A stretch of DNA of 64,000 nt from Desulfoluna sp942491485 (GTDB lineage: Bacteria; Desulfobacterota; Desulfobacteria; Desulfobacterales; Desulfolunaceae). Numbering within the stretch: position 1 is the first letter of the stretch; each line of letters opens with the position of its first letter. The notes under the pieces were generated by a model that saw only the letters and a program-made list of their open reading frames with translations, searched no databases and was not told where the DNA came from. Location: the NCBI GenBank assembly GCA_942491485.1, contig CALOAX010000004.1, positions 310,001 through 374,000 of the forward strand, read 5' to 3'. Below, piece by piece: positions 54,730-63,026 of this stretch. The translations under genes were made by a program, and so were the position numbers.

Positions 54730-55950
54730 GTGACGAAGCAGGTCGCCTTAATAGGTATCCTTGCGGTGCTGTTCCTGATCGCTCCCGGCGCCAATGCGTC
54801 GGCAGAGATTAAAGTAGGGGTACCCCTGGCCATGACCGGTCCGTATGCCGACACCGGGGCCAACTACTGGAAGGGCATCAAGATGGCCATCGACGAAATC
54901 AACGCCGGTGGTGGCCTCGTGGGAAAATCGTTGAAACCGATTCGCTTCGATGCCAAGGACTTCGCACCAGATCGTGTCATGCAGGGTGCCGATTATCTCG
55001 TCGGAAAAGAGAGGGTGGATTCGGTTCATGCCGGTTGGGCCGGCTGGGGTCAGGATGTTCGCGCCTACGGCAAGTACACGGCCCCTTTTTTTGCTGATGA
55101 TGGCTCCCAGTCCGCTGTGGACGTTTTCAACCAGAATCCGGAAAAGTACAAAAACATTTTCCAGATCACCGACACGGAGATCAACCAGGCAGCAAGCATG
55201 TACAACGTGCTCATGGCCCTTCCTTACGAATACCCCAACAAGAAGGTGGTGATCATCAACGCAGATGACTCCTGGGGCATGGGGGTGGGGGACACCCTCG
55301 AAGATAAATTTAAGAATGACGGCTGGAACGTGGCCTTACGGGAAACCGTTCCCTACGGCACTCAGAAGTGGGGGCATATTATGCGGCGCATACGGCGCAT
55401 CAAGCCAGCCATCATTCATGTCGAAATCATCAGCGCCGAAGAGGTGATCTCCTTTTACCGCCAGTTCATGAAGGCTCCCACGAAATCAATTTTGAGCTGC
55501 GGTTACTCCATCGTTCCCCGTGAGGTTGTGGAGACCATGGGCAAGGAGGCAGACGGCATTATCGGTGAAGTCCCAACCGCCATGCCCACCCCCATTGCCC
55601 CAACCCTCCAGGCCCAGCAGTGGGTGATGCGTTTTACCACCAAATGGGGGCACCCTCCCCAGGCAGGTTCCTGGGCAGCTTACAGTGGCGTGAAAGCCTG
55701 GGCCGCTGCTGTGACGGCGGTGGGCAATGAAAAAGACCACGACGCCATTGTGAAGGTTCTTGAAACAGACGGGTACATGGGCGAAACCGGCCTCTGGAAA
55801 TGGGATGAGTCCCACGTCATGAGGGCCGGTGGCAGTGTGCCCTTTGGCCATTACCAGGTCCAGGAAGGTGAGTTGGTAACCATCTTTACCGATCCGCCGA
55901 CCCTGCCTTATAAAAAATTTATGTTTCAGGTGCCTTGGTGGTGCGAGTAA
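54730..55950 (+). CDS. ABC transporter substrate-binding protein (branched-chain amino acid type)
   Basis: 406 residues from the GTG at 54730 (AGGAGGG six bases upstream). A TTG at 54673 is less likely. It has a signal peptide (about 5-24, cleavage near ANA-SA). The mature protein has the Peripla_BP_6 pattern: IKVGVPLAMTGPYADTGANYWKG, DEINAGGGLVGK, IINADDSWGMGVGDTLEDKF and ILSCGYSIVPREVVETM. Such proteins bind branched amino acids, amides or aromatic acids in the periplasm. No permease or ATPase gene accompanies it in the window. Confidence 0.92.
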   Translation: MTKQVALIGILAVLFLIAPGANASAEIKVGVPLAMTGPYADTGANYWKGIKMAIDEINAGGGLVGKSLKPIRFDAKDFAPDRVMQGADYLVGKERVDSVHAGWAGWGQDVRAYGKYTAPFFADDGSQSAVDVFNQNPEKYKNIFQITDTEINQAASMYNVLMALPYEYPNKKVVIINADDSWGMGVGDTLEDKFKNDGWNVALRETVPYGTQKWGHIMRRIRRIKPAIIHVEIISAEEVISFYRQFMKAPTKSILSCGYSIVPREVVETMGKEADGIIGEVPTAMPTPIAPTLQAQQWVMRFTTKWGHPPQAGSWAAYSGVKAWAAAVTAVGNEKDHDAIVKVLETDGYMGETGLWKWDESHVMRAGGSVPFGHYQVQEGELVTIFTDPPTLPYKKFMFQVPWWCE

Positions 55951-55987
55951 CGACAGGCGCATGGTGGGTGGATAGGTGATAGACTAA

Positions 55988-56089
55988 GGGCCGCAGGCGA
56001 AGCCCTTAGCGAATGCGATCGACCTGAGGAACGAAGGTCGGGAGCATCCGCAACCCGCTTTCGAGGTGGCTCACCTCGCCGCCGGAGGC
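55988..56089 (+). repeat. R1 structured repeat, copy 14, overlapping a gene end
   Basis: It starts CTAAGGGC...GCCCTTAG. The inner hairpin is GACCT-GAGGAACGA-AGGTC and the third hairpin CGAGGTGGCTCACCTCG, where others have CAAGGTG/CACCTTG. Both stems keep pairing although the bases differ. Its right end supplies the stop codon of the gene at 56071-56697. Confidence 0.92.
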
Positions 56090-56697
56090 ATGCTTTTTTT
56101 CCTCTCTCGTCCGGCATAGGCGATCATGCCGAGAACGATGCCTCCCAGCACGGCGCCGTAGAAGGGGTTTTTGCCGGAGTGGGCCAAAAGCTGGGTGGCG
56201 ATGCCGACAAAGAGGAGAAAGAGGGTGAACCCTGCGCCTGTGAAGGCGCCATCCATGGCAGATTCCCGGACGGAGTGGTGATGGGGAAAGAGCCCGAACT
56301 GGCTGAGGATGAGGCACCCGATGGGGATGTAGGGGGAGAGCTGTTCGCAGCCTTGGTACACGTCAGGTGCAACGAGGCGAAAGAAGAGTTCAAAGAAGGG
56401 GACGATCATGGAGGCACAGAGCAGGTAGAGCATGCCGCGAAGGACCGGAAGAAGGTAGCGAAGGGCGCTGGGGGCACTCTTCTGAAAACAGGGGGCTGAG
56501 GATGCCCAGGAAAAAAAGGCGTTGGTTGCCCCAAGAATCAGGGAGGTGCCTGCTCCGAGAAAAAGGGCTGAGGCAACGTTTGTACTCACCGAAAAAACAC
56601 TCACCAGCCAGAAGATGCTGAAAAAAACCACCCATCCCGGCAGGTCGATCCACAATCCGTAAAAAAAGCGACCGAACAAACTCCCGACATTCTTCAT
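56071..56697 (-). CDS. Unknown polytopic membrane protein
   Basis: Not recognised. 208 residues with about six hydrophobic segments (for example WVVFFSIFWLVSVFSV, FGLFPHHHSVRES loop, AVLGGIVLGMIAYAG). The last seven residues (SMPPAAR) and the TGA stop are encoded by R1 copy 14, so the original end was probably replaced. No transporter motif was identified. Confidence 0.75.
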   Translation of the reverse strand: MKNVGSLFGRFFYGLWIDLPGWVVFFSIFWLVSVFSVSTNVASALFLGAGTSLILGATNAFFSWASSAPCFQKSAPSALRYLLPVLRGMLYLLCASMIVPFFELFFRLVAPDVYQGCEQLSPYIPIGCLILSQFGLFPHHHSVRESAMDGAFTGAGFTLFLLFVGIATQLLAHSGKNPFYGAVLGGIVLGMIAYAGRERKKSMPPAAR

Positions 56698-56858
56698 TCA
56701 AAACTCCCTGATATCCCGTTTGAAAGGCCTTTGCGCTTTGGCCTCTCTGAAATCTCTCTTATATTATCTGATGTATCATATATCTCATAGCATATTTTCA
56801 GCCAGGGGGGCAGGCTATTGAAGAGTGTGTGGGGGGGGGGCTATGCGGGAAAGAGAAG

Positions 56859-56884
56859 ATCCCCCTGATGTGCATCAGGGGGAT
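56859..56884. terminator. Hairpin terminator after the parvulin gene
   Basis: ATCCCCCTGAT and ATCAGGGGGAT form an 11-base perfect stem with a four-base loop. It lies 23 bp beyond the parvulin stop (- strand). A G10 tract (56831-56840) follows. Confidence 0.6.
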
Positions 56885-56906
56885 TAAGCGAAGCCTTGCT
56901 TCGGAA

Positions 56907-57188
56907 TCAGTCTTTGCGGCTGATCACTTCCACGAGGTGGTACCCGAAATCGGTTTTTACAGGGTCGCTGACCACACCGGGCTCTGCAGAGAAGACCACC
57001 TTGTCGAATTCGGGGACCATTTCGCCGGGTTTGAATTCACCGAGGAAACCTCCCTGCTCACCAGAGGGGCACTTGGAAAATTTTTTGGCGAGTTTGGCAA
57101 AATCACCGCCGTTTTCGATTTTTTTCTTCAGGTCGTTGCACTCTTTTTCGGTTGCCACAAGAATGTGACGGGCTTTTGCACTGGCCAT
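56907..57188 (-). CDS. Parvulin-type peptidyl-prolyl isomerase
   Basis: A 93-residue single-domain parvulin, like PpiC, with no signal peptide, so cytosolic. It has the blocks ARHILVATEKE, FAKLAKKFSKCPSGEQGGFLGEF and FGYHLVEVISRKD. The catalytic Cys (SKCPS) and His residues of the family are present. Confidence 0.93.
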   Translation of the reverse strand: MASAKARHILVATEKECNDLKKKIENGGDFAKLAKKFSKCPSGEQGGFLGEFKPGEMVPEFDKVVFSAEPGVVSDPVKTDFGYHLVEVISRKD

Positions 57189-57373
57189 GGGTTTATCCTT
57201 TTTAATGAGGTTGTGTTTTCAATCTGTTGCCTGCGACAGGGGTGGTCCCATTGCTGAATCCACCGCGGTTGTCGGTTCAGGATTTTCATCTTTATATCAC
57301 GCAACGGGTCGTGATGCAGAGAAATATATGGGCCACGCCGAAGGGGCATTGGCGTGATGCAGGGCCGTCGGCC

Positions 57374-58036
57374 TTATGCTTCCAGCAGATGGGAGACCCA
57401 TTCACTTATTTCATGTGGCGATTCGGCCGTTGGGTGGTTTGTGTTTTCCCCGGAGATGCCCCATCCGTAGGTGACTCCCAGAAAGAGGGTTCCGGCATTC
57501 ACAGCGGCCCGGTGATCGGACGGCAGGTCTCCGACGAAGAGAATCTCGGATGGCTGGAGACCTAAGGTGGCAGCACCTCGAAGTATGGCTTGAGATTTTG
57601 GGGCACCCCCTGTGGCGTCGTGGGCAAAGATGCAGTCGGGGTGAAACATGGAGAGAGCTGTTCCAAGTGGCTTTTGGATATTGGCGAGGGTGTTTGCCGT
57701 GACGATACCGAGATGAAGGTTTCTCTCCGTGAGTCGCTGCAACAATACATCCACCCCTTTAAACATGGGTATTTCGTATCGCTGCGTGAAATGGTTTCGA
57801 TATTCTATGTCGCTTTTTATTGCCATCTCATCGGAAAACCCAACGGCCTTGAAAAAGGCCTCCATGGGGCTGATGGGAACACCGCTCCGGGCTATTTGCT
57901 TGAATGTTTCGACATCGGGGATCTGAAGCCCCAACCCGTAGCGTGTGCTGAGGTCCCTGCAGATGGCAAGGTGCGGTGGGAGGGAGTCCAGAAGGACCCC
58001 GTCCACGTCGAAGAACACAGCCTTTAATTGAGTCAT
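57374..58036 (-). CDS. HAD-family hydrolase (phosphoglycolate phosphatase-like)
   Basis: 220 residues: motif I FFDVDGVLLDS with nucleophile Asp, a helical cap, motif II GIVTANTLANI, motif III Lys in GAPKSQAIL and motif IV LFVGDLPSDHRAAVNAG. A small-molecule phosphatase such as Gph is the likely class. The ATG at 58036 is preferred (GGAG upstream). Confidence 0.88.
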   Translation of the reverse strand: MTQLKAVFFDVDGVLLDSLPPHLAICRDLSTRYGLGLQIPDVETFKQIARSGVPISPMEAFFKAVGFSDEMAIKSDIEYRNHFTQRYEIPMFKGVDVLLQRLTERNLHLGIVTANTLANIQKPLGTALSMFHPDCIFAHDATGGAPKSQAILRGAATLGLQPSEILFVGDLPSDHRAAVNAGTLFLGVTYGWGISGENTNHPTAESPHEISEWVSHLLEA

Positions 58037-58251
58037 GATGGGATTTGTCTCCAAAACAGGAACGTCAACGTTGTTTCAATGATCCCTGTTACGTTACGAA
58101 TTCGGCGTGGCGGTGGCAAGAACTTTACGTGAGATAAAAGGCGGCAAGGGGGGGGGAACAGGTCAGTATAATGTTATTTTTATGAGTGGTTTTGCTGTAA
58201 GGTTATTTGAATCAATGGGTTATGGGGTTTTTCTTTTCTGGCATGGAATTG
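58037..58251 (+). other. Divergent intergenic region
   Basis: No gene seen; part of a 480-bp gap between the HAD gene (-) and the DUF2845 gene (+). It contains a run of nine G (58148-58156). A 79-codon - strand frame at 58180-58419 runs across the promoter at 58252 and is judged spurious. Confidence 0.4.
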
Positions 58252-58281
58252 TTGACAGTGCTTTCGAGGTGCTGGTATTAT
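58252..58281 (+). promoter_or_regulatory. Sigma-70 promoter upstream of the DUF2845 gene
   Basis: TTGACA and TATTAT with an 18-base spacer. The expected leader is about 230 nt. Confidence 0.55.
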
Positions 58282-58516
58282 GACGAAGTAATCGGGTGTT
58301 TCGTTCACCCCCCTCTGAGTCATCTTCTGGCGAAGGGTTTCTTTCTTCAGGCTATTCCACCGATTTACCGATTGATTGAATGTTGATACTTTGACTTGCT
58401 TTGTTAAGAAGGAATGCATAGCCTTTTTTCGATCCGACCCCAGATAACAGTTATTCCTCGAATAATTTCAGGGTAGTTATGAAATGCTACCCCATAAATC
58501 AGCTAAAGGAGCGAAT

Positions 58517-58816
58517 ATGAAACGAGTCAAAGGTATGTCCCTTGCCATTATCACCATGTTTCTGCTGGTGACGGCAGCCACGTCTTTTGCAGAGACCTCT
58601 TTCAGATGTGGTTCCAACATTGTCAAACAGGGAATGCTCGATTTTGAAGTGCTGAAAAACTGCGGTGAGCCCCAGACCAAAGAGGTGGTGGGCAAAACCA
58701 CCGGGAAGATGGAGCTGAATATTGAACGGTGGGTTTACGGTCCCATCAGCGGTTACATGTATATTCTCTACTTCAAGGCAGGAAAACTGGAGAGAGTAGA
58801 ATCCTACCGACCCTGA
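58517..58816 (+). CDS. DUF2845 family secreted protein
   Basis: 99 residues from the ATG at 58517 (AAAGGAG upstream). Signal peptide about 1-25 (cleavage after SFA). The mature part has SFRCGSNIVKQGMLDFEVLKNCGEP, a two-Cys pattern, then ERWVYGPISGYMYILYFKAGKLERVES. DUF2845 domains are small periplasmic proteins of unknown role. Confidence 0.88.
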   Translation: MKRVKGMSLAIITMFLLVTAATSFAETSFRCGSNIVKQGMLDFEVLKNCGEPQTKEVVGKTTGKMELNIERWVYGPISGYMYILYFKAGKLERVESYRP

Positions 58817-58880
58817 TAGCGATGCGGTTTTTATCGTGACCGCATTGATGATTGCTTATACTGCTGTTCCAAATGTTTGA

Positions 58881-58907
58881 TGCCCGTGAACCCCAGGTTC
58901 ACGGGCA
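58881..58907 (+). terminator. Intrinsic terminator
   Basis: TGCCCGTGAACC and GGTTCACGGGCA form a perfect 12-base stem with a three-base loop, followed by TTGTTGTTTT. It lies 64 bp after the DUF2845 stop and may also serve the convergent enoyl-CoA hydratase gene. Confidence 0.85.
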
Positions 58908-58971
58908 TTGTTGTTTTGGGGGTACAGATCAACAGATGATGGATCCGTATCCCGATAAGGGGGCGGGGCTT

Positions 58972-59694
58972 TTATGATGAATGCGCCAGAGCAATGGATG
59001 CAAACTGCTTAAAGGCCTTTTTCTCCTGCCTGAGCCCTTCGTCTGCGTGAACGGTGTCCTGTTTTTGAATAAAGCCTTTGACGGTCTGCATCATCTCACG
59101 GTTTACAGCGGCTATTTTTTCTGCCAGTTCAATGGCTCGTGGGAGCAGGGTGTCGTTCGTCACCACTTCGTTGACCAGGCCCCAGCCCATGGCCTTTTCC
59201 GCAGAAACCTTCTCGCAGGTGAGGGATATTTGAAGGGCGCGCTTCCGGCCCACAGCCTGCTGGAGAAGCTGGGTCATACCCCAACCGGGGTGGATGCCGA
59301 TTTTGGCATGGGTGTCCATAAAGCAGGCCGTTTCATCGGCGATGAGAAAATCGCAGTTCAAGGCCAGCTCAAAGCCGCCGGTGATGGCGTACCCGCTTAC
59401 CGCCCCGATGATCGGGGTATCGCACCCCTGAAACACATCCACCATGTCCTTGCCGTCGCCCCTCGGGTTCACAAGGTTGTCGGTGACCAGGCAGTCCAGG
59501 TCAATTCCTGAACAGAAGCTGTTGCCGCCTCCCGAGAGGACCAGGGCCCCCACCCCGGTATCCGCGTCGGCCGCCTCCACACTATCGAAAAGCTCGGTCA
59601 GCAACTGTTGGGTGATGGCATTTTTCCGATCCGGACGGTTGAGGGTAATGAGTCCGACGGCCCCTCTTTTTTCATACAAAACAACCGATGTCAT
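58972..59694 (-). CDS. Enoyl-CoA hydratase/isomerase family protein
   Basis: 240 residues of the crotonase fold from the ATG at 59694 (CAGGAG upstream). The longer frame to 59775 translates repeat DNA. Motifs: GLITLNRPDRKNAI, the oxyanion-hole GNSFCSGIDL, IGAVSGYAITGGFELAL and AKIGIHPGWGMTQLL. One catalytic Glu is retained near GGFELAL. The downstream product probably acts on acyl-CoA. Confidence 0.9.
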   Translation of the reverse strand: MTSVVLYEKRGAVGLITLNRPDRKNAITQQLLTELFDSVEAADADTGVGALVLSGGGNSFCSGIDLDCLVTDNLVNPRGDGKDMVDVFQGCDTPIIGAVSGYAITGGFELALNCDFLIADETACFMDTHAKIGIHPGWGMTQLLQQAVGRKRALQISLTCEKVSAEKAMGWGLVNEVVTNDTLLPRAIELAEKIAAVNREMMQTVKGFIQKQDTVHADEGLRQEKKAFKQFASIALAHSS

Positions 59695-59731
59695 GGTTTG
59701 ATTCTCCTGTTGGTATTTCTTTACAAAAACA

Positions 59732-59817
59732 GTCTCCGGTGGCCAGGGGATTTTTAGCCAAAGTGGCTTCGTCACCCCTGAACCCCAGGTTGGGATTATT
59801 CGCAGAGTCTCCCGACC
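59732..59817 (-). repeat. Worn R1 repeat between the two hydratase genes
   Basis: On the + strand TCTCCGGTGGCCAGGGG opens a - oriented R1 in which GGCTTCGTC material is inserted, then CCCCAGGTTGGGATTATTCGC. Repeat frame extends the first hydratase gene falsely. Confidence 0.6.
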
Positions 59818-59829
59818 AAACGATTAACA

Positions 59830-59881
59830 CCTGTTTGTCAAACTTTTCAAAAGTTTGGCCCCCGGCAGGGCCGCCGGAGGC
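59830..59881 (+). repeat. R3 repeat, copy 2, near the second hydratase 3' end
   Basis: CCTGTTTGTCAAACTTTTCAAAAGTTTGG, then CCCCCGGCAGGGCCGCCGGAGGC, 52 bp. Hairpins CAAACTTTT/AAAAGTTTG are visible. It ends 21 bp from the stop of the gene at 59903. It is the sister of 48922-48973. Confidence 0.85.
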
Positions 59882-59902
59882 ATTTTTAACCCGGCAAGGT
59901 TT

Positions 59903-60652
59903 TTATTGATTAGGGTTGTGCATGGCAAAGGCCATGAGCATCTGGTTTCGGTCCTCCATCTGGAGGCAGGCTTCGAGGCCGCCTGCGTCGATGTTGGCGT
60001 TGATGGCTTCTTTGGTCATGCGGATCCCCAGGGGATTTTTGGAGAGCATGGTGGTGGCAAGCTCTGTGGCTGCGGGAATCATGTCGTCTTTGGCGACAAG
60101 GCGGCTGGCAAAGCCAAGGTTCATGGCCTCTTCTGCGCTCATCCAGTTGCCGGTGAGGAGGTACTCGTTGGCTCTGCCCGATCCGATGAGGCGGGGAAGG
60201 AAGTAGCTGGAGGCCATGTCGGCGCCCCCTAAGCCAATGTTGATGTAGGCTGCGGAAAAACGGGCATTATCGGCCAGGATTCGAATGTCAGAGGCCATGA
60301 CCATGGAGAACCCGATGCCGGCGGCGGCTCCGTGGACGCAGCAGATCACGGGCTGGGGGATGCGGCGCATGGCGAGCATGAGGCGGCTCATGCGGGCCTG
60401 GGCATTGTATGCGTCCACGGGGCGCATGGCGAAAATGGACGGCCCGTATCCCTGCATGTCAAGGCCTGCGCAGAAGCCCTTGGCCTCTCCACCGTCGATG
60501 ATGAGGACCCCTACCTCTTCGTTGTACATGAGGCTTGCAAAGAGGGCCTCCAGCTCCTGGACCATCTCCTCGTCAAAGGCGTTGTACTTGTCTGGGCGGT
60601 TGAGGGTGAGTCGGCCGATGCGTTCTTCGCAGGTGAACGTAAGTCGTTTCAT
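59903..60652 (-). CDS. Enoyl-CoA hydratase/isomerase family protein
   Basis: 249 residues, crotonase fold: GRLTLNRPDKYNAF, AKGFCAGLDM, ICCVHGAAAGIGFSMVMASDIRI (23 residues, oxyanion hole) and INIGLGGADMASSYFLPRL. In place of the second Glu of hydratases there is Gly/Ala-Asp (GGADM), as seen in isomerase-like relatives. The upstream gene in the - direction is 630 bp away, so it starts its own transcript with the next hydratase gene 208 bp downstream. Confidence 0.9.
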   Translation of the reverse strand: MKRLTFTCEERIGRLTLNRPDKYNAFDEEMVQELEALFASLMYNEEVGVLIIDGGEAKGFCAGLDMQGYGPSIFAMRPVDAYNAQARMSRLMLAMRRIPQPVICCVHGAAAGIGFSMVMASDIRILADNARFSAAYINIGLGGADMASSYFLPRLIGSGRANEYLLTGNWMSAEEAMNLGFASRLVAKDDMIPAATELATTMLSKNPLGIRMTKEAINANIDAGGLEACLQMEDRNQMLMAFAMHNPNQ

Positions 60653-61282
60653 GGCTGTCTCCGTATCAGTATGATGGGTGGGCTACTTTCAATCTTCACA
60701 GTAGGTTATTGCGGGAATGCTAATGGGATTGCTGCCCTTTCGTCAAATAAATAGTGGTGCCGCCTTGAAAAGAGGCACACCTAAGGGGGTGTGGCTCTTA
60801 TCCATAGTCCAGATTCGAGTGATGAGACATACTTCAGGTATAAATATTGAGTCGATGTGTTTCTGTAACGCCTGAAAGCACCAGACCATGGGCCCATCAA
60901 CGTGTGGGGGGTAGTTGTGGTTTTGACTGTGTTTTTGATGAGTCAAAAGAAATTAGGTAAAACCGTCTTTGCTTGATTCCAGGTATGGGCTGTGGTAGAT
61001 TTATAAAAGTCAATTAGGGAGTTGTGTGTGATGATGCCCTGTTGAAACCTCACCCCATCCCCGTTATATCCGCCATTGCAGTAACCTTAGGCAACACCGC
61101 CCTGTTTGTACCCCCATTGATCGAGCCATGACACATTTTGCACTCGCAAAAGTTGAGATCGCCTTGTCTTTCTCTTACTTTCTGCGAGGCTGTTCATACC
61201 ATCTTCCATGCAACGCTGCATGGATTCAAAAGCATCAAGCCGGCACAGGTCGGCAGATGTAAGTCAAACGGAGGCAATCGCA
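60653..61282 (+). other. Intergenic gap, no gene seen
   Basis: About 630 bases between divergent genes with no convincing frame, no R1/R2/D repeat by eye, and no clear promoter. The right end has a GGAGG ribosome site for the gene at 61283. Confidence 0.4.
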
Positions 61283-61762
61283 ATGAATACCTTGAAACGA
61301 TGTTACATTCACTTTTTGTCCGTGGCCGTTGTGATGGTGGCTCTTGCCATGACCGCGGGAACGGGCATGGCAGGGGTCTTTGATTTCACCCAGGGAAGGG
61401 TGGCATCTCCGGGCACAGACCTTCATGCTTTGGGATCCGAGGCCATTGAGCAGGGTCTTGGCGGTATCAGCTATTTTACAAACGGGGAGGGCCGTGTGGT
61501 GGAAGTACGGGCCAAGGAGATGGCCAATGGTGATCTTCGTGTCTCCATTCGGAAGGTCCACATTCCTCAAAATTATGTCGCCGATACCCGTGATCTGACC
61601 GATGAGGCGGAGCGCACGTATGGACGCCTGGAAGAGCTGGCCGGGGAAAATCCCTGGGTTGGCGGGTATGCCGTCTTGCCGCACAATGAGGGCATGAAGG
61701 CCTACAAGTTCGGTGTGATGGTTGAAACCGAGTTCAACAGGAATCACAAAGTCGGTAATTGA
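61283..61762 (+). CDS. Secreted protein of unknown function
   Basis: Not recognised. 159 residues from the ATG at 61283 (GGAGG seven bases upstream). It has a long signal peptide (to about residue 31, cleavage MAG-VF). The mature part is an alpha/beta domain with FTNGEGRVVEVRAKEMANGDLRVSIRKVHIP and a YAVLPHNEGMKAYKFGV end. No membrane anchor. It is followed by a hairpin terminator. Confidence 0.78.
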   Translation: MNTLKRCYIHFLSVAVVMVALAMTAGTGMAGVFDFTQGRVASPGTDLHALGSEAIEQGLGGISYFTNGEGRVVEVRAKEMANGDLRVSIRKVHIPQNYVADTRDLTDEAERTYGRLEELAGENPWVGGYAVLPHNEGMKAYKFGVMVETEFNRNHKVGN

Positions 61763-61850
61763 TGCTGAAGCCCCCGGTCAGCAAACAGTGTGAACCCGGG
61801 TTTCGTAGGATAGTGAACAACCATATCGGGCAGTGCCCGGAGCAGGGAAC

Positions 61851-61875
61851 AAGGTGCATGAAATCCATGCACCTT
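61851..61875 (+). terminator. Intrinsic terminator
   Basis: AAGGTGCATG and CATGCACCTT pair over ten bases with a five-base loop, followed by TTATTTTAT. It lies 88 bp after the stop and also ends the convergent gene at 61881. Confidence 0.8.
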
Positions 61876-61880
61876 TTATT

Positions 61881-62489
61881 TTATGCAGATTTCTGAAGCG
61901 GAAAGTCGAGGCTCTTGACCAGGATGTGACGGGGATAAGGGGTTGGGGCAGGGTTCCTGAAAAGACCGCGAAAGGCACCGTTGCCCTGCTCATCGCACCA
62001 GAGGGCTGGTTTGTCGCTGGATACGGGATCCAGCATGCGGTTCCAGAATCGGTTTCTGAGGTCCACCTGGTTCATCAGCTCCGGGCCCTCAGAACCCATG
62101 ACGGGCCTGCCGTCTGAATCGGTGCGGGGGACAAGGGCATCGGTGGATGAGAGAGATCCGGTGAGGATCAGTCGGTTTTGCACCGTGTCGGGAAGGTGTT
62201 GATGGATCATGGACCAGATCCAGGAACCGATACCTCGCCTTTTCAGGGCATCGGGAAGGGAAAACCGTCCGACACACATAAGAAGTTCACCCTGGCTGTT
62301 TTTAAACCAGCTCTGGGACTGGGCATGGCGCTTCACGGTGTCCGGCGACAAAGGGTCCGGGTAGGTGGTGGTTATGGTCACGCGCCCATGGCTGCAGGAC
62401 GGCGCTGAAAAGGAGAGAACCACATCACACAAAAAGGTGTTCCGGGTAGCACAAAAAAGGCGATACGGGATACGTCGAAAAGGCTTCAC
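61881..62489 (-). CDS. Unknown protein, possibly acetyltransferase-like
   Basis: 202 residues from a GTG start five bases after the Nudix stop, so co-transcribed with it. A weak GNAT-like motif A is seen (LPDALKRRGIGSWIWSMIHQHLP), the rest is not recognised. No membrane or signal segment. The assignment is tentative. Confidence 0.55.
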   Translation of the reverse strand: MKPFRRIPYRLFCATRNTFLCDVVLSFSAPSCSHGRVTITTTYPDPLSPDTVKRHAQSQSWFKNSQGELLMCVGRFSLPDALKRRGIGSWIWSMIHQHLPDTVQNRLILTGSLSSTDALVPRTDSDGRPVMGSEGPELMNQVDLRNRFWNRMLDPVSSDKPALWCDEQGNGAFRGLFRNPAPTPYPRHILVKSLDFPLQKSA

Positions 62490-62494
62490 GGGCG

Positions 62495-62884
62495 TCAGGT
62501 TTCCTCACGCTCAATGACTCGGCGGGCAATGGGGATGTCGGGCTCCAGTAGGTCATAGTCAAGCAGCTCCTCCGGTCGTACCCAGACGACACGGTCGTGA
62601 TCCACCGGGACCAGTTCGCCTGTTTTCCAAGTCAGTTCAAAGACCAGCAGCCGGATATCGGTGTTGCCGTTGTGGGCGATGCTCTCACCAAAGTAGGCGT
62701 CCACCGTGGTCTTGATGCCCATCTCTTCTTCTATCTCGCGAACAATTGCCTCTTCCGGGGTTTCTCCCTTCTCGGGTTTTCCCCCAGGAAACTCCCAGCG
62801 ACCGGCGTGGCTGATGCCGTTGCGGCGCCTTGCGACGAGAATTTTGCCCTCCTTTCGGATGAGGGCTGCCGTGACAGTGAGCAT
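62495..62884 (-). CDS. Nudix hydrolase (MutT-like)
   Basis: 129 residues from the ATG at 62884. The Nudix box is complete: GGKPEKGETPEEAIVREIEEEMGI (24 residues, about 33-56). The following HNGNTDIRLLVFELTWKTGEL fits MutT-like (deoxy)nucleoside triphosphate pyrophosphatases. It forms an operon with the next gene. Its upstream side borders a transposase. Confidence 0.92.
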   Translation of the reverse strand: MLTVTAALIRKEGKILVARRRNGISHAGRWEFPGGKPEKGETPEEAIVREIEEEMGIKTTVDAYFGESIAHNGNTDIRLLVFELTWKTGELVPVDHDRVVWVRPEELLDYDLLEPDIPIARRVIEREET

Positions 62885-62967
62885 CGTGTGTACCTTGAGC
62901 TTGGGGTAAAAAGGAATGTACCCTATCAGCTCAACAGTTCCCGCGCAAGGCAAAGACGAGTGGGGCC

Positions 62968-62987
62968 CAGGGCCAACGCATGTAAAG
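62968..62987. mobile_element. Candidate end of the ISAs1-family element
   Basis: CAGGGCCAACGCATGTAAAG reads inward to the transposase gene, and a CAGGG start is usual for ISAs1-type inverted repeats. The other end lies outside the window, so it cannot be checked here. Confidence 0.4.
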
Positions 62988-63026
62988 TATCTATCCCGCC
63001 GCTTTCAGTTCGGGAAGTTTTAAAAT

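Noticed and set aside
58180..58419. 79-codon - strand frame
   Set aside because: It runs across a good sigma-70 promoter for the + strand and has no ribosome site or recognisable features.
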